A stretch of 42,544 nucleotides of DNA, taken from positions 1-42,544 of the IMG/VR virus record IMGVR_UViG_3300026510_000004. One strand, written 5' to 3'. How positions within the stretch are numbered: the first letter of the stretch is position 1; each line of letters starts with the position of its first letter. The DNA comes from a virus. Under the pieces are notes generated by a model that was not told where the DNA came from, did not search any database, and worked only from the letters and a program-made list of their open reading frames with translations. Shown here one piece after another: positions 6,964 to 13,053 of this stretch. The position numbers and the translations under genes are program-made.

Positions 6964-8325
6964 ATGTCGGAACTCAACTTCACCATCCATGATAATGGTC
7001 ACAGCATTATTAGCCCGTCCGCTTGGAGTATGTGGTCGAAATGCACTGGTTCCATGGTCGGGTTAAACGAGGCGCGAAAAGTTGCGACCGATAATGTGGC
7101 ATCTGTTGAGGGTACAACAGCTCACACACTGCTTGAAATTTGTTTGAGTTTGTGGGTAACTCCGTGGGGCATTAATTTCTCCCACATTCTGGCGATGCTT
7201 GATCTGGATAAAAACTTTCTATCAGATCAACATCGCTGGGCTAAAGGGGTTATCGATAACATCAATAACAATGATGATGTTGTTAAATTCGCCAGAGTGT
7301 GTATTAGTCAGATTGAGTCTGGTGAATTTACCGATGAGATGCGTATAGAAATCACCAAATGCTACGACCGCATAAAAGTGTATAAAGATGATGGTTGGGT
7401 GGTGCTTGCAGAGCGGAAAGTTTCTTTGTACTCATATTTCGGCCATCATCATAGCGATGGTAGTGCGGATGTAACAATGTATAAAGGTGATCGATTGATA
7501 ATTGCGGATCTGAAATACGGAAAAGGTATTGAGGTTTCACCGGTTAAAAATGGTCAAGTTTCGCTTTATGCTGGTGGTGCATTGGATTACATCTACAAGT
7601 TGACAGGTTTGGTAATGGAAAACATCGAATCTGTAATCATGCAACCGCGTATCAACAATGGTGTGTGGAAGGTGTGGTCTTTCAAGTATAGCGGGGTTGG
7701 TGGTCTGGCCGAGTTTTTGCAATTTGCGAAAGTGAAATCGGATGCTGCTATAGCCGCGTTGCAGGGTGGGGTCGCTGAATTTAACCCAAGTGACAGTTCT
7801 TGCACTTGGTGTCACCGAAAATCTAACTGCAAAGCGCGATTGAAAATGGGTAACGATAAGGTTCGTGAAGCGTTTCTCGCGGCAGGGGTTGTTGAAGGAT
7901 CCCAGCTTGATATTCACGGCATTGATAACAATGCAATTGCGGATATTTTGGATAGATCGCCATTTGTTATAAGTTTATTCAAAGATATTGGTGAGGAAGC
8001 CGAGAAGCGAGCGCAGAAGGGGCAGGTTATACCTAGACGCAAGTTGGTAAAAGGTAGATCTAGTCGTAAGTGGCGTGAAAATGAAGACTTGGTTGCGCAG
8101 TTTGACGCTGTTCACATCTCGCCAGAGGTATATTTGGTAACCAAGATGAGATCGCCAGCGCAAATGGATGGTGTGCAACTAACCGATCATCAAAAGGATC
8201 GTGTTCAAAGTATGATAAATAAGTCGTTTGGACGCGAAGCGTTGGTTTCTGAGTCTGATCCTAGACCAGCAGTAGTAAAGAATGTTCGATTGGCTTTTGA
8301 AAAAGCATTATCGGAAAACAAGTAG
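6964..8325 (+). CDS. DUF2800 family PD-(D/E)XK-type nuclease
   Basis: 453 residues with the DUF2800 landmarks in order: SPSAWSMWSKCTGS near the N-terminus, EGTTAHTLLE, then GSADVTMYKGDRLIIADLKYG (Asp and Lys of the PD-(D/E)XK core), the helical motif NGQVSLYAGGAL, and a cysteine cluster SCTWCHRKSNCKAR. The layout resembles RecB/Cas4-like exonucleases, where such cysteines can hold an iron-sulphur cluster. The start lies two bases after the previous stop with no clear ribosome site, so it is probably coupled. It acts next to the ssDNA-binding protein, probably in replication or recombination. Confidence 0.85.
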   Translation: MSELNFTIHDNGHSIISPSAWSMWSKCTGSMVGLNEARKVATDNVASVEGTTAHTLLEICLSLWVTPWGINFSHILAMLDLDKNFLSDQHRWAKGVIDNINNNDDVVKFARVCISQIESGEFTDEMRIEITKCYDRIKVYKDDGWVVLAERKVSLYSYFGHHHSDGSADVTMYKGDRLIIADLKYGKGIEVSPVKNGQVSLYAGGALDYIYKLTGLVMENIESVIMQPRINNGVWKVWSFKYSGVGGLAEFLQFAKVKSDAAIAALQGGVAEFNPSDSSCTWCHRKSNCKARLKMGNDKVREAFLAAGVVEGSQLDIHGIDNNAIADILDRSPFVISLFKDIGEEAEKRAQKGQVIPRRKLVKGRSSRKWRENEDLVAQFDAVHISPEVYLVTKMRSPAQMDGVQLTDHQKDRVQSMINKSFGREALVSESDPRPAVVKNVRLAFEKALSENK

Positions 8326-8356
8326 TTTTAATTTTAATAATCAAGAGGAAATAATT

Positions 8357-9127
8357 ATGGCTTTTCAAAAAGCACATTCAGAACAAATCGTGACAAATGA
8401 AGTCACACTATCATATGTTAATGTATGGGTTGCAAGAGCGCACAAAAACGACCCAACAAATCCGAAGCATAGTGTGCAGTTGATATTTGCAAAAACTGAC
8501 GATATGACACAAATTCTCGCGGCATATAACGATGTGCTCCAACGTTCGTGGGAAGGTGTGTTACCATACGGCGGCAATGGAGGTTTTATCGACGGCGCTG
8601 TGCGTTATCCTAAAGCTGAGGATAGCTTTTATCACGACAAGTGGATTTTATCGTGCTCAACACGCGAAGGTGATCTGGACTTTACCAACATATTAGATGT
8701 TAACATGCAACCGTTTGTTGATAAATCTAAGTTATATTCTGGTTGTCGCGCCAGAGTGATGTTGCATTTCTTCGGCTATGATGGTGGCGTTGGTGGTATC
8801 GGTTGTCAACTAGACGGTATTGTTAAGACAGCAGATGGTGAGTCGTTAGGTGGACATGCTCCGGTCGATGCTAAGGCTGGGTTTGCCGCAGCGGGTGTGG
8901 TTGCACAAACTGCACCACCAGCACAAACTGCACCACCAGCACAAACTGCACCACCAGCACAAACTGCACCACCAGCACAAACTGCACCACCAGCACAAAC
9001 TGCACCACCAGTTGCCCCAGTTGCTCATGTTATGACACCTCAAGCCAATGGTATCACTTATGATGCGTATATCGCTTCAGGTTGGACTGACGCACAGTTG
9101 ATTGAGCAAGGTATGATGCTAACTTAA
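8357..9127 (+). CDS. DUF2815 single-stranded DNA-binding protein
   Basis: 256 residues. I chose ATG 8357 because AGAGGA lies eight bases upstream; the longer frame overlaps the nuclease gene. The core matches DUF2815: early [14 protein letters not shown], then [25 protein letters not shown] and a glycine-rich [13 protein letters not shown]. It ends in a [11 protein letters not shown] motif of the kind seen at the C-termini of phage ssDNA-binding proteins. A six-fold Ala-Gln-Thr-Ala-Pro-Pro repeat links the two parts, as expected for a flexible tail. It should coat single-stranded DNA during replication. DUF2800-DUF2815-polymerase order is usual in phages. Confidence 0.85.
   Translation: MAFQKAHSEQIVTNEVTLSYVNVWVARAHKNDPTNPKHSVQLIFAKTDDMTQILAAYNDVLQRSWEGVLPYGGNGGFIDGAVRYPKAEDSFYHDKWILSCSTREGDLDFTNILDVNMQPFVDKSKLYSGCRARVMLHFFGYDGGVGGIGCQLDGIVKTADGESLGGHAPVDAKAGFAAAGVVAQTAPPAQTAPPAQTAPPAQTAPPAQTAPPAQTAPPVAPVAHVMTPQANGITYDAYIASGWTDAQLIEQGMMLT
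8903..9010 (+). repeat. In-frame 18-bp tandem repeat (6 units)
   Basis: Six identical GCACAAACTGCACCACCA units encode a flexible AQTAPP linker before the C-terminal motif of the ssDNA-binding protein. No unit carries a substitution, so the expansion is recent. Confidence 0.95.
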
Positions 9128-9165
9128 ACAAAACAGTTGACATTTGAAACAAAACTGTTTAGTAT
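9126..9165 (+). promoter_or_regulatory. Plus-strand promoter with operator pair
   Basis: -35 TTGACA (9137-9142), 17-nt spacer, -10 TAGTAT (9160-9165). The spacer holds AAACAAAACTGTTT (9147-9160), which fits AAACA-N4-TGTTT. A degenerate copy starts exactly 21 bp upstream (9126) and overlaps the -35. It should drive the coiled-coil and polymerase genes. Confidence 0.75.
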
Positions 9166-9170
9166 TATTG

Positions 9171-9203
9171 GTAGCAGGGGGATTAAAACCCTGCTACCTT
9201 TTT
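9171..9203 (+). terminator. Rho-independent terminator at the start of a promoter's transcript
   Basis: GTAGCAGGG (9171-9179) pairs perfectly with CCCTGCTAC (9189-9197) around a 9-nt loop and is followed by CTTTTT. It should end transcripts from the ssDNA-binding gene. It begins where transcription from the promoter just upstream (-10 at 9160-9165) would start, so for those transcripts it is a 5'-terminal stem. Confidence 0.75.
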
Positions 9204-9222
9204 ATATTTCGGAGAATTGAAA

Positions 9223-9690
9223 ATGGCGACACCGTATAGAAATAGACAGTGGTTATTGTTAAAAGTTAAAAATCAACAGATTGAGTTGAAGCAATTGAAG
9301 CACCAACTCAACCTTGAGATCAATGCGAAGCATGATACACTTAGAGAGCGGCGTAGATCAATTGTGCGCGAGAATAAGGTGTCAAATGTTTACAATCTCA
9401 AGAAGCAGTTAGCGAGTTGTGAGGTTGCTCGTAGTGATCTTATGGATGAAAATGTCGCATTGACCACCGCTATAAGGAAGTTGACAGCGACACTTGAGTC
9501 CAAAACAAATAATAGCAATGATGTCCGTAGTGCGATTGAAACTATTGTTAGCGTTCACTATCCTGCGATGAATTTGAATCCGTTGTTCGAGCGAGCTTCA
9601 GAAACAGAGATGTGCGAGGTTCATCGAGAATCGGATAGCCCAACACAAGCGTTACTTCGCCATTTGCATTCTTTGGTGCGTGAATCGTGA
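9223..9690 (+). CDS. Coiled-coil hypothetical protein
   Basis: 155 residues. ATG 9223 is preferred because GGAGA lies seven bases upstream; the in-frame TTG at 9217 is too close. Residues about 10-100 are rich in Lys, Gln, Leu and Glu with heptad spacing (LLLKVKNQQIELKQLKHQL), typical of a coiled coil. No domain was recognised. Its stop overlaps the polymerase GTG start (GTGA), so the two are translated together and the product may act with the polymerase. Confidence 0.65.
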   Translation: MATPYRNRQWLLLKVKNQQIELKQLKHQLNLEINAKHDTLRERRRSIVRENKVSNVYNLKKQLASCEVARSDLMDENVALTTAIRKLTATLESKTNNSNDVRSAIETIVSVHYPAMNLNPLFERASETEMCEVHRESDSPTQALLRHLHSLVRES

Positions 9691-11714
9691 GAAGAAAGAC
9701 ACTAGATGTAGAGAACTACGTCAACTACTTCCTAGTTCTAATTCGAGACCTAGAGACCGGTGATGTTTGGCAATGCTCCATGTATAACGATGTTTATAGT
9801 AGCCCTACCGCGCTTAGCGATCTACGGGTGCAATTGACAAACATAACCAGTGTGACATTCAATGGTAGCACTTATGATATGCCGCTGGTGACACTGTTTT
9901 TAGCTGGGGCAACTAACCATGAATTATATACAGCTGGTGCTAACATAATACGTGATCGACTCATGCCATGGATATTCGAGCGCACATACAATGTTACAAT
10001 TCCTGATTGGGATCATATTGATCTAATCAATGTTGCTTTCGGCACAGCATCGCTGAAAATATACGGAGCAAGACTAGGTTCCAAGCTATTACAAGAGCTA
10101 CCGATCCATTGGGACAATTTTATCATGCCCGACGAAATATCTCTGTTGGGTGACTATTGCATTAATGATAATATTGTCACTGCCGATTTATACAAAGAGT
10201 TAGAACCAGCCATAACATTACGTGCGGATATGTCAAAAGAGTTCGGTGTCGATCTACGCTCCAAATCTGACGCTCAAATTGCAGAGTATGTAATTAAGTC
10301 TGAATATCAGAAAGCCACCGGTTTGAAATTAAAAGCACCGAAGGCTTTAGAATCGTACAGATACCATGCGCCGAGTTTCATATTTTTCCAAGGTGAACAA
10401 CTAAAAGAGCTATTGGCGACATGTGAAGATGCCGAATTTAAAATTAGTGCGAAAGGGGCTGTGGTGATGCCAGCAACTTTAAATAAGCAGATAGAGGTAG
10501 CGGGTAAAAAATTCAAAATTGGTATTGGTGGTTTGCATTCTGTTGATAATGGTGCTTCCTATTACAGTGGTGATGGCTATTCAATAATGGATGTTGATGC
10601 TACCAGCTTCTACCCTTATGTGATTTTGAACGGTGGTTTTGAACCTTCTCACATTGGCGAGCTGTTCACCATAATATATCGAGAAATTGTTGAGCGTCGT
10701 GTTACCGCCAAACCTATTGCTAAGAAGTTGTGGAAGGAGATTGAAGCGTTAAAGTATATGTGCTTAGAAGTACCACCGGACTTACAAAGCGAATATATCA
10801 AGCAAAGCGGTATTGTTGAGTCTCTAAAAATCGTAATCAACGGACTGTTTGGGAAGTTCGGTAGTCGCTATTCTGTCGTTTATTCGCCAGACTTAATGTT
10901 CCACACCACTGTCACCGGACAACTATGCTTATTCATGCTTATTGAACAGTTCGCAGTGTCAAATATTCAAGTTATATCGGCCAACACCGACGGTATAACA
11001 ATTCGTGTGCATGACGACAAGCGTGAGCATTTAGAACAACTCATCCAATGGTGGAACACAAGCACTGGCTTGAATATGGAGTACACGCATTATAAGTCAG
11101 TCCATTATCGTGATGTGAATAATTATATAGCGCTACCATTAGACCCAACAGATAAGGTTAAAGGTATTGGTATTTTCGCAAAAGACGGGATCCGCAAGAA
11201 CCCTGCGAACGCGATAATTCGAGATGCGTGTGTGGCTTATGCCAAAGATGGAACCGAACCAGAAGTCACCATAAACAATGCAACAGATATTACCAAGTTT
11301 CTACAAGTTATGAAGGTTACAGGTGGTGCTCAGAAGGACGGCGTACCACTTGGCGCATCAATACGATGGTATATTAGTGATGCTACCGATACCGCGATAA
11401 ATTACGTTAGTAATGGTAATCAGGTGCAGTGCAGTATGAATGCCATGCCGATGATGAATTTACCCGATGATGGGGTGTTCCCGCCAGACTTAGATTATCA
11501 GTGGTATATCGATGAAGCGAACGAAGTGCTAATTCAAATCGGTTTGAAGTTTAGATTTTACATGCATCACGATGCTACAGATGAATATTATCTCTTAGAT
11601 AACACCATAGCTCGAGATTATGATCTAGTGTTCAACGGATCCGTCGAACTGACAGAAAGAGTTTATAATAAACGAGTAAAAGCGCAATTAAAACTGCAAA
11701 ACAAAACAAAATAG
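9687..11714 (+). CDS. Family B DNA polymerase with 3'-5' exonuclease
   Basis: 675 residues, GTG start overlapping the previous stop. Exonuclease motifs: D7-V-E9, then FNGSTYDMP around residues 56-65, and YCINDNIVT as Exo III. Polymerase motif A is D304-A-T-S307-F-Y309-P310, and motif B is K381-I-V-I-N385-G-L-F388-G389. Motif C reads A-N433-T-D435-G where most family B enzymes have D-T-D; other compact phage polymerases use a similar NTDG form. The length is short for family B and I see no terminal-protein insertion motif with certainty. It is the phage replicase. Its stop codon lies inside the next promoter's upstream operator element. Confidence 0.88.
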   Translation: MRRKTLDVENYVNYFLVLIRDLETGDVWQCSMYNDVYSSPTALSDLRVQLTNITSVTFNGSTYDMPLVTLFLAGATNHELYTAGANIIRDRLMPWIFERTYNVTIPDWDHIDLINVAFGTASLKIYGARLGSKLLQELPIHWDNFIMPDEISLLGDYCINDNIVTADLYKELEPAITLRADMSKEFGVDLRSKSDAQIAEYVIKSEYQKATGLKLKAPKALESYRYHAPSFIFFQGEQLKELLATCEDAEFKISAKGAVVMPATLNKQIEVAGKKFKIGIGGLHSVDNGASYYSGDGYSIMDVDATSFYPYVILNGGFEPSHIGELFTIIYREIVERRVTAKPIAKKLWKEIEALKYMCLEVPPDLQSEYIKQSGIVESLKIVINGLFGKFGSRYSVVYSPDLMFHTTVTGQLCLFMLIEQFAVSNIQVISANTDGITIRVHDDKREHLEQLIQWWNTSTGLNMEYTHYKSVHYRDVNNYIALPLDPTDKVKGIGIFAKDGIRKNPANAIIRDACVAYAKDGTEPEVTINNATDITKFLQVMKVTGGAQKDGVPLGASIRWYISDATDTAINYVSNGNQVQCSMNAMPMMNLPDDGVFPPDLDYQWYIDEANEVLIQIGLKFRFYMHHDATDEYYLLDNTIARDYDLVFNGSVELTERVYNKRVKAQLKLQNKTK

Positions 11715-11744
11715 TTGACAACTGAAACAAAAGTGTTTTATAAT
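11704..11744 (+). promoter_or_regulatory. Consensus plus-strand promoter with operator pair
   Basis: -35 TTGACA (11715-11720), 18-nt spacer, -10 TATAAT (11739-11744). The operator AAACAAAAGTGTTT (11725-11738) fills the spacer. A degenerate copy starts 21 bp upstream (11704), overlapping the end of the polymerase gene and the -35. It is the best promoter match in the window and should drive 11771 onward. Confidence 0.85.
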
Positions 11745-11770
11745 AACTACAAGTTCTAGGGGATACACGA

Positions 11771-12187
11771 ATGGAAAATGATAGCCAGATGGACATGTTT
11801 GACGATATACCAGAGTCGATACGCGCACCGGAAGTTTCACCACTTGAATCAAAAGTTGAGCAACGATTTATAAGCAACATTCGTAAGCTTGGTGGTGTTA
11901 GTTGGAAGTTCGTATCGATGAATAATCGTGGTGTGTCAGACCGCATCATGCTTTATCACGGTCGCACAATCTATGTGGAAATGAAGCGAGACAAAGGTAA
12001 AATGACACCGCTTCAAGAAAGCTTTCGTGACAAAATAATAAGCAACGGTGGTGAGTTTGTCACCATTGAAGGTATGAAAGGTGTTTCACAATTCTGCGAG
12101 CGACTTGCATCTGAAAAATCAGTTTGGAAGATTGCAATTCGCACATTGAATCAAGTTGTAAATAATATAAGTGGGTGGTACAAATGA
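11771..12187 (+). CDS. VRR-NUC domain nuclease
   Basis: 138 residues. The core shows the VRR-NUC pattern: ESKVEQRF helix, NRGVSDRIML (catalytic Asp after the Gly), then TIYVEMKRDKGKMTPLQ with the E-x-K pair. VRR-NUC enzymes are PD-(D/E)XK nucleases; phage forms cut structured DNA and usually sit beside an SNF2-type helicase, as here. About 35 extra N-terminal residues are acidic and unmatched. A GGGG-containing leader precedes the ATG. Confidence 0.88.
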   Translation: MENDSQMDMFDDIPESIRAPEVSPLESKVEQRFISNIRKLGGVSWKFVSMNNRGVSDRIMLYHGRTIYVEMKRDKGKMTPLQESFRDKIISNGGEFVTIEGMKGVSQFCERLASEKSVWKIAIRTLNQVVNNISGWYK

Positions 12188-12220
12188 AAAAATTATCAAG
12201 CTACGGAATAATGATCTAAT

Positions 12221-12412
12221 ATGAGTAATAACATGGGTGTTGGAACACCAAGCAGGGTTGATGAGCGATACTTCGCTGGTGGTACTGGGAATACAACTAC
12301 CTATGCCATAAGTAGAGTGTGCCCAGCTTGTAAGAAGCAAAAGAAAGCTGGTCAATCACATCCGAAGTGTAGTCGATTGTTACAACAAATGAATATGAAT
12401 GGTGAGATATGA
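12221..12412 (+). CDS. Small zinc-binding protein upstream of the Mom-like gene
   Basis: 63 residues with C-x2-C then H-x2-C in RVCPACKKQKKAG and SHPKCSRLLQQ, a likely zinc site. Its stop overlaps the ATG of the Mom-like gene (ATGA). In phage Mu, the mom gene is preceded by and overlaps com, a 62-codon gene for a zinc-containing protein needed for mom translation. The position and size here are the same, but the sequence is not obviously Com, so this is an analogy. A tiny ORF at 12184-12219 sits between it and the nuclease gene and is probably not a gene. Confidence 0.6.
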   Translation: MSNNMGVGTPSRVDERYFAGGTGNTTTYAISRVCPACKKQKKAGQSHPKCSRLLQQMNMNGEI

Positions 12413-12867
12413 TTGAATACCATGTTGAGCATATAGAAAGAATCGATTGTCAGCTCTTTTTGCTGGGTATTCATTATGCGAAACGGTGGTGCAGTATTAG
12501 CTATGCGTTCGGTCTATTTGCAGATGGTATCCTAACCGGCGTTATAACCTATGGGTCACCGCCGAGTAGTGGGTTGTGCTCCGGCATTGCTGGTAAGCAC
12601 AATGCTACAAACGTCTTAGAGTTGAATCGGCTATGCTTATCTCACAATCGACACAATGAGGCATCAATGCTGATTGGTGGTAGTTTGAAAATACTACCAC
12701 CAGGGAAAATAATTATTAGTTTTGCTAATACAGCTATGGGTCATGTTGGATCTGTGTATCAAGCTACCAATTTTCTATATTGTGGACTTAGCGCAAAGCG
12801 CACTGATTGGTCGCTAAAATCCAAACCGCATCTTCACGGTCAAACTATCGCAGATGAGTTCCGATGA
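12409..12867 (+). CDS. Mom-like DNA modification enzyme, cut by an in-frame TGA
   Basis: 152 residues up to TGA 12865-12867. It contains VLELNRLCLS, then IGGSLKILPP, and IISFANTAMGHVGSVYQATN, which match the Mom family (GNAT-like fold), whose Mu member adds a carbamoylmethyl group to adenine in phage DNA to resist restriction. After the TGA the same frame continues for 34 more codons (12868-12969) and ends in KPRSRKHRYVNFTG, the basic conserved tail expected in this family. The gene therefore looks like one of about 187 codons with a single internal stop: a nonsense mutation, a leaky UGA (followed by C), or a sequence error. Confidence 0.75.
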   Translation: MIEYHVEHIERIDCQLFLLGIHYAKRWCSISYAFGLFADGILTGVITYGSPPSSGLCSGIAGKHNATNVLELNRLCLSHNRHNEASMLIGGSLKILPPGKIIISFANTAMGHVGSVYQATNFLYCGLSAKRTDWSLKSKPHLHGQTIADEFR

Positions 12868-12972
12868 CAACCAAACCGAGTAAAATTAATGCGTGATAAA
12901 TATGGTGATGACTTCTATTTGAAGCCTAGATCGAGAAAGCACCGCTATGTCAACTTCACAGGTACTAACTGA
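12868..12972 (+). other. In-frame continuation of the Mom-like gene beyond TGA
   Basis: Directly in frame with 12409-12867, this stretch reads QPNRVKLMRDKYGDDFYL and then KPRSRKHRYVNFTGTN before TGA 12970-12972. The KHRYV ending is typical of Mom-like proteins, so it is coding in origin. It could be reached by UGA readthrough or made separately from ATG 12889. Confidence 0.65.
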
Positions 12973-12994
12973 CATAAGAGAAAACTTATGTCAG
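12969..12994 (+). terminator. Perfect 10-bp hairpin after the Mom-like gene
   Basis: CTGACATAAG (12969-12978) pairs with CTTATGTCAG (12985-12994) around AGAAAA. It is followed by ATTTAAAAT, a poor U-tract, so it is a weak terminator, attenuator or processing site. The 3' arm contains the ATG of a 21-codon ORF (12988). Confidence 0.45.
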
Positions 12995-13053
12995 ATTTAA
13001 AATATTCCATACACCCTTACCCAAAGAAGATCGCAAATGAAAAAACTAAATAA
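12988..13053 (+). CDS. Very short leader-like ORF before the helicase (21 residues)
   Basis: Reads MSDLKYSIHPYPKKIANEK and ends 17 nt inside the helicase gene. Its ATG is in the 3' arm of the hairpin at 12969-12994. It could couple translation of the helicase, but no ribosome site is clear and it may be chance. Confidence 0.25.
   Translation: MSDLKYSIHPYPKKIANEKTK

Noticed and set aside
8846-9043. Cys/Trp-rich minus ORF and His/Gln-rich plus ORF over the 18-bp repeat
   Set aside because: Both arise from reading the same tandem repeat in other frames.
12865-12867. UGA reassigned to tryptophan
   Set aside because: TGA is used as an ordinary stop in many ATGA overlaps here and the proteins contain normal TGG-coded Trp.
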